Source of the DNA: Bos javanicus
Taxonomy: Eukaryota; Chordata; Mammalia; Artiodactyla; Bovidae
Direction: 5' to 3'
DNA length: 64,000 nucleotides
Assembly (NCBI RefSeq): GCF_032452875.1
Contig: NW_026893837.1
Span: forward strand, 248,001-312,000
Shown here: one piece after another, positions 1-12,209 of the stretch
Numbering within the stretch: position 1 is the first letter of the stretch
Layout of the letters: every line of letters begins with the position of its first letter
The notes under the pieces: generated by a model
What the model saw: the letters and a program-made list of their open reading frames with translations, nothing else
The model's database searches: none
What the model was told of the DNA's origin: nothing
Program-made: the position numbers and the translations under genes

Positions 1-139
1 TGACTGATCATGCACTGATCACGTGACTGATCATGCACTGATCACGTGGCTATCATGCACTGATCACGTGACTGATCATGCACTGATCACGTGACTGATC
101 ATGCACTGATCACGTGACTGATCATGCACTGATCACGTG
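1..139 (+). repeat. Background 22/23-bp units
   Basis: Near-consensus units with mixed GTGAC and GTGGC ends and single 22-bp units. No island, gene or unique sequence is present. Confidence 0.9.
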
Positions 140-580
140 GCTATCATGCACTGCTCACGTGGCTGATCATGCATGATCACGCAGCTACCATGTACTGGTC
201 ACATGACTGATCATGCACTGATCACGTGACTGATCATGCACTGATCACGTGGCTATCATGCACTACTCACGTGGCTGATCATGCAATGATCATGTAGCTA
301 CCATGTACAGGTCACGTGAATGATCATACACCCATCAGGTGACTGATCATGCACTGATCACGTGGCTATCATGCACTGATCACGTGACTGATCATGCACT
401 GATCACGTCTATATCATGCACTGATCACATGACTGCCCATGCACTGATCACGTGGATGATCATACACTGATCATGTGACAGATCATGCACTGATCACGTG
501 GCTGATCATGCACTGATCACGTGACTGATCATGGACTGATCACGTGACTATCATGTCACTGATCACGTGACTCATGGCAC
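140..580 (+). repeat. Type A leader domain without an intact island
   Basis: This stretch carries the diverged-unit landmarks that elsewhere precede a type A island in the same order: CGCAGCTACC, CATGTACTGG, CACTACTCACG, CATGTACAGG, CACCCATCAGG (about 331), GTCTATATC, GACTGCCC, CATGGACTG and ATGGCACTG. Other leaders of this type end at a full 241-bp island; this one runs into scrambled sequence. Confidence 0.85.
164..179. repeat. 16-bp perfect palindrome
   Basis: TGATCATGCATGATCA within the A leader at the window start. It sits directly before CGCAGCTACC, as at 12194 and 17474. Confidence 0.9.
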
Positions 581-589
581 TGATCATGT

Positions 590-735
590 GCCTGATCATG
601 CAGCTGATCATTGATCATACTGATCACGTGAGCTGAGCTCATGCACTGATCACGTGATGATCATGCAGCTGATCACGTGGATCATGCACAATCACGTGGC
701 TGATCATGCACATCACGATCACACTGACTGATCAT
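590..735 (+). repeat. Eroded or overwritten island remnant
   Basis: An island is expected here from the leader upstream. Instead there is irregular sequence mixing island-like words (GTGCCT, GCAGCTGATC, GAGCTGAGCTC) with background words (GATCACGTG, GATCATGCA) and broken spacing such as CTGATCATTGATCATACTG. It is shorter than an island and does not align end to end with one. It reads as an island partly replaced by background repeat. A local assembly or polishing error would look the same. Confidence 0.6.
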
Positions 736-1345
736 GCACTGATCACGTGGCTGATCATGCACTGATCACGTGACTGATCATGCACTGATCACGTGGCTGA
801 TCATGCACTGATCACGTGGCTGATCACACATGATCACGTGACTGATCATGCACTGATCACGTGGCTGTCATGCACTGATCACGTGGCTATCATGCACTGA
901 TCACGTGGCTGATCATACACTGATCACGTGACTGATCATGCACTGATCACGTGGCTATCATGCACTGATCACGTGGCTATCATGCACTGATCACGTGGCT
1001 GATCATGCAATGATCACGTAGCTACCATGTACTGATCACGTGACTGATCATGCACTGATCACGTAATTGATCATGCACTGATCACGTGGCTGATCATGCA
1101 CTGATCACGTGGCTGATCATGCACTGATCACGTGACTGATCATGCACTGATCACGTGACTGATCATGCACTGATCACGTGGCTATCATGCACTGATCACG
1201 TGGCTGACATACACTGATCACGTGCCTGATCATGCACTGATCACGTGGCTGATCATGCACTGATCACGTGACTGATCATGCACTGATCACGTGTCTGATC
1301 ATGCACTGATCACGTGGCTATCATGCACTGCTCACGTGGCTGATC
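736..1345 (+). repeat. Background units
   Basis: Near-consensus 22/23-bp units with one GTAGCTACCATGTACTG pentamer marker near 1018. Nothing else is seen. Confidence 0.9.
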
Positions 1346-1813
1346 ATGCCATGATCACGCAGCTACCATGTACTGGTCACATGACTGATCATGCACTGAT
1401 CACGTGACTGATCATGCAGTGATCACGTGGCTATCATGCACTACTCACGTGGCTGATCATGCAATGATCATGTAGCTACCATGTACAGGTCACGTGAATG
1501 ATCATACACCCATCAGGTGACTGATCATGCACTGATCACGTGGCTATCATGCACTGATCACGAGACTGATCATGCACTGATCACGTCTATATCATGCACT
1601 GATCACATGACTGCCATGCACTGATCACGTGGATGATCATACACTAATCATGTGACAGATCATGCACTGATCACGTGGCTGATCATGCACTGATACCGTG
1701 ACTGAGCATGGACTGATCACATGACTATCATGTAGTGATCACGTGACTTAATGGCGCTGATCATGTGACTGATCATGCGCTGATCATGTTTGCTATCATA
1801 CACTGATCATGTG
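1346..1813 (+). repeat. Leader domain of island A1
   Basis: Diverged 23-bp units with fixed substitutions: GCCATGATCACGCAG, CATGTACAGG, CACCCATCAGG at about 1508, GAGACTG, GTCTATATC, ACACTAATCATG, ATACCGTGACTGAGC and a final TGTTTGCTATC. The same ordered set recurs upstream of most type A islands, so leader, island and trailing domain behave as one inherited module. Confidence 0.9.
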
Positions 1814-2054
1814 CCTCTGGAGGCAATAAACAAAGAGCTGAGTAGGCACGAATCAAACAGTCAGCAGGCAATAATCATGGAACTCAGGTGTGAGGAATCA
1901 TGCTGCTCAGCTGGCAATAATCAAGCAGCTGAGCAGGCAGGAATTACGCAGCACAGCTGGCAATTGTCAAGCAGATGACAGGCAGGAATCGTGCAGCTCA
2001 GCTGGCAATTGTCAAGCAGATGAGCAGACAGTAATCACGCAGCTCAGCAGGCCC
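1814..2054 (+). repeat. Island A1 (type A)
   Basis: A 241-bp island from CCTCTGGAGGCAAT to CAGCAGGCCC. The inner part is three 45-46-bp repeats, each holding CAGCTGGCAA, then (T/A)(T/A)(G/A)TCAAGCAG, then GAGCAG or GACAGGCAG. The 46-bp length and the frame AATCATGCA...CTGGCA indicate derivation from two 23-bp units. Its open frame (1790-1978, TTG start) is judged non-coding. It opens higher-order repeat copy 1 and ends with the CCCAGATC junction. Confidence 0.95.
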
Positions 2055-3737
2055 AGATCACGTGACTGAGCATGCACTGTTCACGTGGCTGATCATACAC
2101 TGATCACGTGATGATCATGCACTGATCACTTGGATATCATGCACTGATCACGTGGCTGATCATACACTGTTCACGTGTCTGACCATGCACTGATCACGTG
2201 GCTGATCATACACTGCTCACGTAACTGATCATGCACTGATCACGTGGCTATCATGCACTGATCACGTGGCTGAACATGCACTGTTCACGTGGCTGATCAC
2301 ACACCTGTCACGTGACATATCATGCACTGATCACGTGGCACTCATGCACTGATCACGTGGCTGATCATACTCTGCTCACGTAACTCATGCACACATCACG
2401 TGGCTATCATGCACTGCTCACGTGGCTCGTCATGGAATGATCACGTAGCAACCATATACTGGTCACGTGACTGATCATGCACAGATCACGTAAATGATCA
2501 TGCACTGTTCACGTGACTGATCATGTACTGATCACGTGACTGATCATGCACTGATCACGTGGCTATCATGCTCTGCTCACGTGGCTGATCATGCAACGAT
2601 CACGTAGCAACCATGTACTGGTCACGTGACTGATCATGCACTGATCACGTAATTGATCCTGCACTGATCACGTGGCTCATCATGCACTGATCACGTGGCT
2701 GATCACACATGTATCACGTGACTGATCATGCACTGATCACGTGGCTCTCATGCACTGATCACGTGGCTGTCATGCACTGATCACGTGGATATCATGCACT
2801 GATCACGTGGCTGATCACACACGTATCACATGACTGATCATGCACTGATCACGTGGCTATCATGCACTGATCACGTGGCTATCATGCACTGATCACGTGG
2901 CTGATCATGCAATGATCACGTAGCTACCATGTACTGGTCACGTGACTGATCATGCACTGATCACGTAATTGATCATGCACTGATCATGTGGCTGATCATG
3001 CACTGATCACGTGGCTGATCATGCACTGATCACGTGACTGATCATGCACTGATCACGTGGCTATCATGCACTGATCACGTGGCTGATCATGCACTGATCA
3101 CGTGGCTGATCATGCACTGATCACGTGGCTGATCATGCACTGATCACGTGGCTGATCATGCACTGATCACGTGGCTGATCATGCACTGATCACGTGGCTG
3201 ATCACACACTGATCACGTGACTGATCATGCACTGATCACGTGGCATCATGCACTGATCACGTGGCTGATCATGCACTGATCACGTGACTCATGCACTGAT
3301 CACGTGGCTATCATGCACTGATCACGTGGCTGATCATGCAATGATCACGTGGCTATCATATACTGGTCACGTGACTGATCATGCAATGATCACGTAGCTG
3401 ATCATGCACTGATCACGTGACTGATCATGCACTGATCACGTGACTGATCATGCACTGATCACGTGGCTATCATGCACTGATCACGTGGCTGATCATGCAC
3501 TGATCACGTAGCAATCATGCACTGATCACGTGACTGATCATGCACTGATCACGTGGATGATCATACACTGATCACGTGACAGATCATGCACTGATCACGT
3601 GGCTGATCATGCACTGATACCGTGACTGAGCATGGACTGATCACATGACTATCATGTAGTGATCACGTGACTTAATGGCACTGATCATGTGACTGATCAT
3701 GCGCTGATCATGTTTGCTATCATACACCGATCATTTG
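2055..3737 (+). repeat. Trailing domain of A1, clean units, then leader of A2
   Basis: 2055-2650 is the trailing domain with fixed variants (CACTGTTCACG, CACTTGGATATC, TGTCTGACC, CACACCTGTCACG, ATACTCTGCTC, CTCGTCATGG). Cleaner units follow to about 3540. The leader of A2 lacks CACCCATCAGG. Confidence 0.88.
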
Positions 3738-3978
3738 CCTCTGGAGGCAATGAACAAAGAGCTGAGTAGGCACGAATCAGACAGTCAGCAGGCAATAATC
3801 ATGGAACTCAGGTGTGAGGAATCATGCTGCTCAGCTGGCAATAATCAAGCAGCTGAGCAGGCAGGAATTACGCAGCACAGCTGGCAATTGTCAAGCAGAT
3901 GACAGGCAGGAATCATGCAGCTCAGCTGGCAATTGTCAAGCAGATGAGCAGACAGTAATCACGCAGCTCAGCAGGCCC
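3738..3978 (+). repeat. Island A2 (type A, AATGAAC subtype)
   Basis: A full 241-bp type A island with AATGAAC in place of AATAAAC, GAATCAGACAG, and AATCATGCAGC in the third repeat. The flank reads CACCGATCATTTGCC rather than CACTGATCATGTGCC. The AATGAAC plus AATCATGCAGC signature is shared with 20437 and 57180, marking the second slot of the higher-order repeat. Confidence 0.95.
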
Positions 3979-6092
3979 TGATCACGTCACTGAGCATGCA
4001 CTATTCACGTGGCTGATCATACACTGATCACGTGATGATCATGCACTGATCACGTGGCTATCATGCACTGATCACGTGGCTGATCATACACTGATCACGT
4101 GTCTGATCATGCACTGATCACGTGGCTGATCATGCACTGATCACGTGACTGATCATGCACTGATCACGTGGCTATCATGCACTGATCACGTGGCTATCAT
4201 GCACTGATCACGTGGCTGATCATGCACTGATCACGTAGCTATCATGCACTGATCACGTGACTGATCATGCACTGATCACGTGACTGATCATGCACTGATC
4301 ACGTGGCTGATCATGCACTGATCACGTGACTGATCATGCACTGATCACGTGGCTATCATGCACTGATCACGTGGCTGATCATGCACATGATCACGTGACT
4401 GATCATGCACTGATCACGTGGCTGATCATGCACTGATCACGTGGCTGATCATGCACTGATCACGTGGCTATCATGCACTGATCACGTGGCTGATCATGCA
4501 CTGATCACGTAGCTACCATGTACTGTCACGTGACTGATCATGCACTGATCACGTAATTGATCATGCACTGATCACGTGGCTCATCATGCACTGATCCGGT
4601 GGCTGATCACACATGTATCAAGTATCACACACGTATCACGTATCACACACGTATCACGTATCAAGCAGATGAGCAGACAGTAATCACGCAGCTCATCATG
4701 CACTGATCACGTGACTGATCATGCACTGATCACGTGGCTGATCATGCACTGATCACGTGGCTGATCATGCACTGATCACGTGTCTGACATGCACTGATCA
4801 CGTGGCTGATCATGCACTGATCACGTAACTGATCATGCACTGATCACGTGGCTATCATGCACTGATCACGTGGCTGATCATGCACTGATCACGTGGCTGA
4901 TCACACACTGATCACGTGACTGATCATGCACTGATCACGTGGCATCATGCACTGATCACGTGGCTGATCATACACTGATCACGTGACTGATCATGCACTG
5001 ATCACGTGGCTATCATGCACTGATCACGTGGCTGATCACACATGATCACGTGACTGATCATGCACTGATCACGTGGCTGATCATGCACTGATCACGTGGC
5101 TGATCATGCACTGATCACGTGGCTATCATGCACTGATCACGTGGCTGATCATGCACTGATCACGTGACTGATCATGCACTGATCACGTGGCTATCATGCA
5201 CTGATCACGTGGCTGATCATGCACTGATCACGTAGCTATCATGCACTGATCACGTGACTGATCATGCACTGATCACGTGACTGATCATGCACTGATCACG
5301 TGGCTGATCATGCACTGATCACGTGGCTGATCACACATGATCACGTGACTGATCATGCACTGATCACGTGGCTGATCATGCACTGATCACGTGGCTGATC
5401 ATGCACTGATCACGTGGCTATCATGCACTGATCACGTGGCTGATCATGCACTGATCACGTAGCTACCATGTACTGATCACGTGACTGATCATGCACTGAT
5501 CACGTAATTGATCATGCACTGATCACGTGGCTGATCATGCACTGATCACGTGGCTGATCACACACTATCACGTGACTGATCATGCACTGATCACGTGACT
5601 ATCATGCACTGATCACGTGGCTATCATGCACTGATCACGTGGATATCATGCACTGATCACGTGGCTGATCACACTGATCACGTGACTGATCATGCACTGA
5701 TCACGTGGCTATCATGCACTGATCACGTGGCTATCATGCACTGATCACGTGGCTGATCATGCAATGATCACGTAGCTACCATGCACTGATCACGTGACTG
5801 ATCATGCACTGATCACGTGACTGATCATGCACTGATCACGTGACTGATCATGCACTGATCACGTGACTGATCATGCACTGATCACGTGACTGATCATGCA
5901 CTGATCACGTGGCTATCATGCACTGATCACGTGGCTGATCATGCACTGATCACGCAGCTACCATGCACTGTCACGTGACTGATCATGCACTGATCACATG
6001 ACTGATCATGCACTGATCACGTGACTTATCATGCACTGATCATGTGACTGATCATGTGCTGATCATGTTTGCTATCATACACTGATCATGTG
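3979..6092 (+). repeat. Clean units with fragment F1 and a type B leader
   Basis: Mostly near-consensus units, fragment F1 at 4608-4697, and a type B leader (GACTTATCATGC, CATGTGCTGATCATG) ending at the island. Confidence 0.88.
4608..4697 (+). repeat. Fragment F1 (TATCACAC element plus island 3' end)
   Basis: A short run of TATCACACACG and TATCACG words joined to the island-derived tail CAAGCAGATGAGCAGACAG...CAGCTCATC. The junction to background is CAGCTCATCATGC rather than the usual CAGCAGGCCC, so the island 3' end has been fused to a different part of the array. Confidence 0.88.
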
Positions 6093-6329
6093 CCTCTGGA
6101 GGCAATGAACAAAGAGCTGAGTAGGCAGGAATCAGTCAGCAGGCTATAATCATGGAACTCAGCTGTGAGAAATCATGCTGCTCAGCTGGCAATAATCAAG
6201 CAGCTGAGCAGGCAGGAATTACGCAGCACAGCTGGCAATTGTCAAGCAGATGACAGGCAGGAATCGTGCAGCTCAGCTGGCAATTGTCAAGCAGATGAGC
6301 AGACAGTAATCACGCAGCTCAGCAGGCCC
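6093..6329 (+). repeat. Island B1 (type B, 4-bp deletion)
   Basis: A 237-bp island. It has GAATCAGTCAGCAGG where type A has GAATCAAACAGTCAGC, a 4-bp loss that accounts for the whole length difference and closes the reading frame open in type A. It also has GGCTATAATC and CTGTGAGAAATC. The flank GTTTGCTATCAT is A-like, making this an early or hybrid B. Confidence 0.95.
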
Positions 6330-7589
6330 TGATCACGTGACTGAGCATGCACTGTTCACGTGGCTGATCATACACTGATCACGTGACTGATCATGCACTG
6401 ATCACGTGACTGATCATGCACTGATCACGTGGCTATCATGCACTGATCACGTGGCTGACATGCACTGATCACGTGGCTGATCATGCACTGATCACGTGGC
6501 TGATCATGCACTGATCACGTGACTGATCATGCACTGATCACGTGGCTGATCATGCACTGATCACGTGGCTATCATGCACTGATCACGTGGCTGATCATGC
6601 ACTGATCACGCAGCTACCATGCACTGATCACGTGACTGATCATGCACTGATCACGTGACTGATCATGCACTGATCACGTGGCTATCATGCACTGATCACG
6701 TGGCTGATCATGCACTGATCACGTAGCTACCATGTACTGGTCACGTGACTGATCATGCACTGATCACGTGACTGATCATGCACTGATCACGTACTGATCA
6801 TGCACTGATCACGTGACTGATCATGCACTGATCACGTGGCTGATCATGCACTGATCACGTGGCTGATCATGCACTGATCACGTGACTGATCATGCACTGA
6901 TCATGTGACTGATCATGCACTGATCACGTGACTGATCATGCACTGATCACGTGACTGATCATGCACTGATCACGTGGCTATCATGCACTGATCACGTGGC
7001 TGATCATGCACTGATCACGTGCCTGATCATGCACTGATCACGTGACTGATCATGCACTGATCACGTGACTGATCATGCACTGATCACGTGGCTATCATGC
7101 ACTGCTCACGTGGCTGATCATGCAATGATCACGTAGCTACCATGTACTGGTCACGTGACTGATCATGCACTGATCACGTGACTGATCATGCACTGATCAC
7201 GTGGCTGATCATGCACTGATCACGTGGCTGATCATGCACTGATCACGTGACTGATCATGTACTGATCACGTGCTGATCATGCACTGATCACGTGACTGAT
7301 CATGCACTGATCACGTGGCTATCATGCACTGATCACGAGACTGATCATGCACTGATCACGTCTATATCATGCACTGATCACATGACTGCCCATGCACTGA
7401 TCACGTGGATGATCATACACTAATCATGTGACAGATCATGCACTGATCACGTGGCTGATCATGCACTGATACCGTGACTGAGCATGGACTGATCACATGA
7501 CTATCATGTAGTGATCACGTGACTTAATGGCGCTGATCATGTGACTGATCATGCGCTGATCATGTTTGCTATCATACACTGATCATGTG
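6330..7589 (+). repeat. Clean units, pentamers, then short A leader
   Basis: Near-consensus units with pentamer markers (GCTACCATG near 6617, 6726 and 7137). An abbreviated A leader starts at GAGACTG near 7337. Confidence 0.88.
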
Positions 7590-7830
7590 CCTCTGGAGGC
7601 AATAAACAAAGAGCTGAGTAGGCACGAATCAAACAGTCAGCAGGCAATAATCATGGAACTCAGGTGTGAGGAATCATGCTGCTCAGCTGGCAATAATCAA
7701 GCAGCTGAGCAGGCAGGAATTACGCAGCACAGCTGGCAATTGTCAAGCAGATGACAGGCAGGAATCGTGCAGCTCAGCTGGCAATTGTCAAGCAGATGAG
7801 CAGACAGTAATCACGCAGCTCAGCAGGCCC
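7590..7830 (+). repeat. Island A3 (type A)
   Basis: A standard 241-bp type A island with AATAAAC, CAGGTGTGAGG and AATCGTGCAGC, ending in the CCCTGATC junction. Confidence 0.95.
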
Positions 7831-9517
7831 TGATCACGTGACTGAGCATGCACTGTTCACGTGGCTGATCATACACTGATCACGTGATGATCATGCACTG
7901 ATCACTTGGATATCATGCACTGATCACGTGGCTGATCATACACTGTTCACGTGTCTGACCATGCACTGATCACGTGGCTGATCATACACTGATCACGTGA
8001 CTGATCATGCACTGATCACGTGGCTGATCATGCACTGATCACGTGGCTGATCATGCACTGATCACGTGGCTGAACATGCACTGTTCACGTGGCTGATCAC
8101 ACACCTGTCACGTGACATATCATGCACTGATCACGTGGCACTCATGCACTGATCACGTGGCTGATCATACTCTGCTCACGTAACTCATGCACACATCACG
8201 TGGCTATCATGCACTGCTCACGTGGCTCGTCATGGAATGATCACGTAGCAACCATATACTGGTCACGTGACTGATCATGCAAAGATCACGTAAATGATCA
8301 TGCACTGTTCACGTGACTGATCATGTACTGATCACGTGACTGATCATGCACTGATCACGTGGCTATCATGCTCTGCTCACGTGGCTGATCATGCAATGAT
8401 CACGTAGCAACCATGTACTGGTCACGTGACTGATCATGCACTGATCACGTAATTGATCCTGCACTGATCACGTGGCTCATCATGCACTGATCACGTGGCT
8501 GATCACACATGTATCACGTGACTGATCATGCACTGATCACGTGGCTCTCATGCACTGATCACGTGGCTGTCATGCACTGATCACGTGGATATCATGCACT
8601 GATCACGTGGCTGATCACACACGTATCACATGACTGATCATGCACTGATCACGTGGCTATCATGCACTGATCACGTGGCTATCATGCACTGATCACGTGG
8701 CTGATCATGCAATGATCACGTAGCTACCATGTACTGGTCACGTGACTGATCATGCACTGATCACGTAATTGATCATGCACTGATCATGTGGCTGATCATG
8801 CACTGATCACGTGGCTGATCATACACTGATCACATAACTGATCATGCACTGATCACGTGACTGATCATGCACTGATCACGTGGCTATCATGCACTGATCA
8901 CTTGGCTGGACATACACTGATCACGTGCCTGATCATGCACTGATCACGTGGCTGATCATGCACTGATCACGTGACTGATCATGCACTGATCACGTGTCTG
9001 ATCATGCACTGATCACGTGGCTATCATGCACTGCTCACGTGGCTGATCATGCCATGATCACGCAGCTACCATGTACTGGTCACATGACTGATCATGCACT
9101 GATCACGTGACTGATCATGCAGTGATCACGTGGCTATCATGCACTACTCACGTGGCTGATCATGCAATGATCATGTAGCTACCATGTACAGGTCACGTGA
9201 ATGATCATACACCCATCAGGTGACTGATCATGCACTGATCACGTGGCTATCATGCACTGATCACGAGACTGATCATGCACTGATCACGTCTATATCATGC
9301 ACTGATCACATGACTGCCCATGCACTGATCACGTGGATGATCATACACTAATCTTGTGACAGATCATGCACTGATCACGTGGCTGATCATGCACTGATAC
9401 CGTGACTGAGCATGGACTGATCACATGACTATCATGTAGTGATCACGTGACTTAATGGCGCTGATCATGTGACTGATCATGCGCTGATCATGTTTGCTAT
9501 CATACACTGATCATGTG
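7831..9517 (+). repeat. Full trailing domain and full A leader
   Basis: The trailing variants (GTTCACG, CACTTGG, TCGTCATGG, AGCAACCATAT) run to about 8430. A full leader with CACCCATCAGG near 9211 and ACTAATCTTGTG precedes A4. Confidence 0.88.
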
Positions 9518-9758
9518 CCTCTGGAGGCAATAAACAAAGAGCTGAGTAGGCACGAATCAAACAGTCAGCAGGCAATAATCATGGAACTCAGGTGTGAGGA
9601 ATCATGCTGCTCAGCTGGCAATAATCAAGCAGCTGAGCAGGCAGGAATTACGCAGCACAGCTGGCAATTGTCAAGCAGATGACAGGCAGGAATCGTGCAG
9701 CTCAGCTGGCAATTGTCAAGCAGATGAGCAGACAGTAATCACGCAGCTCAGCAGGCCC
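9518..9758 (+). repeat. Island A4 (type A)
   Basis: A standard type A island with the CCCAGATC 3' junction. Its leader carries ACTAATCTTGTG, a variant shared with the counterpart at 26214 and with 51281. Confidence 0.95.
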
Positions 9759-10762
9759 AGATCACGTGACTGAGCATGCACTGTTCACGTGGCTGATCAT
9801 ACACTGATCACGTGATGATCATGCACTGATCACTTGGATATCATGCACTGATCACGTGGCTGATCATACACTGTTCACGTGTCTGACCATGCACTGATCA
9901 CGTGGCTGATCATACACTGCTCACGTAACTGATCATGCACTGATCACGTGGCTATCATGCACTGATCACGTGGCTGAACATGCACTGTTCACGTGGCTGA
10001 TCACACACCTGTCACGTGACATATCATGCACTGATCACGTGGCACTCATGCACTGATCACGTGGCTGATCATACTCTGCTCACGTAACTCATGCACACAT
10101 CACGTGGCTATCATGCACTGCTCACGTGGCTCGTCATGGAATGATCACGTAGCAACCATATACTGGTCACGTGACTGATCATGCAAGATCACGTAAATGA
10201 TCATGCACTGTTCACGTGACTGATCATGTACTGATCACGTGACTGATCATGCACTGATCACGTGGCTATCATGCTCTGCTCACGTGGCTGATCATGGAAT
10301 GATCACGTAGCAACCATGTACTGGTCACGTGACTGATCATGCACTGATCACGTAATTGATCCTGCACTGATCACGTGGCTCATCATGCACTGATCACGTG
10401 GCTGATCACACATGTATCACGTGACTGATCATGCACTGATCACGTGGCTCTCATGCACTGATCACGTGGCTGTCATGCACTGATCACGTGGATATCATGC
10501 ACTGATCACGTGGCTGATCACACACGTATCACATGACTGATCATGCACTGATCACGTGGCTATCATGCACTGATCACGTGGCTATCATGCACTGATCACG
10601 TGGCTGATCATGCAATGATCACGTAGCTACCATGTACTGGTCACGTGACTGATCATGCACTGATCACGTAATTGATCATGCACTGATCACGTGGCTTATC
10701 ATGCACTGATCATGTGACTGATCATGTGCTGATCATGTTTGGTGTCATACACTGATCATGTG
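9759..10762 (+). repeat. Trailing domain running straight into a B leader
   Basis: The trailing domain of A4 continues to about 10680 and is followed directly by the B leader (GGCTTATCATGC, TGTTTGGTGTC), giving the shortest regular island interval (1245 bp). Confidence 0.88.
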
Positions 10763-10999
10763 CCTCTGGAGGCAATGAACATAGAGCTGAGTAGGCAGGA
10801 ATCAGTCAGCAGGCTATAATCATGGAACTCAGCTCTGAGAAATCATGCTGCTCAGCTGGCAATAATCAAGCAGATGAGCAGGCAGGAATTACGCAGCACA
10901 GGTGGCAATTGTCAAGCAGATGACAGGCAGGAATCATGCAGCTCAGCTGGCAATTGTCAAGCAGATGAGCAGACAGTAATCACGCAGCTCAGCAGGCCC
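10763..10999 (+). repeat. Island B2 (type B)
   Basis: A 237-bp type B island with AATGAACATAGAG, GGCTATAATC, CTCTGAGAAATC, CAAGCAGATGAGC and CACAGGTGGC. The flank is TTTGGTGTCATAC. CATAGAG and the GGTGTC flank define a B subgroup shared with 36634, 49920 and 59385. Confidence 0.95.
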
Positions 11000-11240
11000 T
11001 GATCACGTGACTGAGCATGCACTGATCACGTGGCTGATCATACACTGATCACGTGACTGATCATGCACTGATCACGTGACTGATCATGCACTGATCACGT
11101 GGCTATCATGCACTGATCACGTGGCTGATCATGCACTGATCACGTGGCTGATCATGCACTGATCACGTGGCTGATCATGCACTGATCACGTGACTGATCA
11201 TGCACTGATCACGTGGCTGATCATGCACTGATCACGTGGC

Positions 11241-11256
11241 TGATCATGCATGATCA
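11241..11256. repeat. 16-bp perfect palindrome
   Basis: TGATCATGCATGATCA reads identically on both strands. It arises where the unit junction TGATCATGCAATGATCA has lost one A. Identical copies occur at 164, 11899, 12194 and 17474 and at other unlisted sites in later sections. Confidence 0.9.
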
Positions 11257-11898
11257 CACAGCTACCATGCACTGATCACGTGACTGATCATGCACTGATC
11301 ACGTGACTGATCATGCACTGATCACGTGGCTATCATGCACTGATCACGTGGCTGATCATGCACTGATCACGTAGCTACCATGCACTGATCACGTGACTGA
11401 TCATGCACTGATCACGTGACTGATCATGCACTGATCACGTGACTGATCATGCACTGATCACGTGGCTGATCATGCACTGATCACGTGGCTGATCATGCAC
11501 TGATCACGTGACTGATCATGCACTGATCACGTGACTGATCATGCACTGATCACGTGGCTATCATGCACTGATCACGTGGCTGATCATGCACTGATCACGT
11601 GGCTGATCATGCACTGATCACGTGACTGATCATGCACTGATCACGTGACTGATCATGCACTGATCACGTGGCTATCATGCACTGATCACGTGGCTGATCA
11701 TGCACTGATCACGTAGCTATCATGCACTGGTCACGTGACTGATCATGCACTGATCACGTGATGATCATGCACTGATCACGTGGATGATCATGCACTGATC
11801 ACGTGGCTGATCATGCACTGATCACGTGACTGATCATGCACTGATCACGTGGCTATCATGCACTGATCACGTGGCTGATCATGCACTGATCACGTGGC

Positions 11899-11914
11899 TG
11901 ATCATGCATGATCA
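11899..11914. repeat. 16-bp perfect palindrome
   Basis: TGATCATGCATGATCA followed by CGTAGCTACC, in clean units between B2 and A5. Confidence 0.9.
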
Positions 11915-12193
11915 CGTAGCTACCATGTACTGGTCACGTGACTGATCATGCACTGATCACGTAATTGATCATGCACTGATCACGTGGCTGATCATGCACT
12001 GATCACGTGGCTGATCATACACTGATCACGTGACTGATCATGCACTGATCACGTGACTGATCATGCACTGATCACGTGGCTATCATGCACTGATCACGTG
12101 GCTGATCATGCACTGATCACGTGGCTGATCATGCACTGATCACGTGACTGATCATGCACTGATCACGTGGCTATCATGCACTGCTCACGTGGC

Positions 12194-12209
12194 TGATCAT
12201 GCATGATCA
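12194..12209. repeat. 16-bp perfect palindrome
   Basis: TGATCATGCATGATCA in the A5 leader, where other A leaders have GCCATGATCA. Confidence 0.9.

Noticed and set aside
1790..1978. 62-codon open frame repeated in all type A and C islands
   Set aside because: It starts with TTG, begins in background repeat, uses the 46-bp island repeat as its body and has no recognisable domain or upstream signal. Conservation equals that of the surrounding non-coding repeat, and type B islands lose the frame through a 4-bp deletion without other change.
6130..6155. TATAAT in type B islands as a promoter
   Set aside because: It comes from one base change (CAATAATC to CTATAATC), has no suitable -35 element or downstream gene, and a bacterial promoter is not expected in this setting.
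3738..6329. A firm assignment to the bovine 1.706 satellite because A2 to B1 is 2355 bp
   Set aside because: The interval is close to the recalled 2350-bp unit length, but other island intervals range from 478 to 3156 bp, so the agreement may be chance. Sequence comparison is needed.
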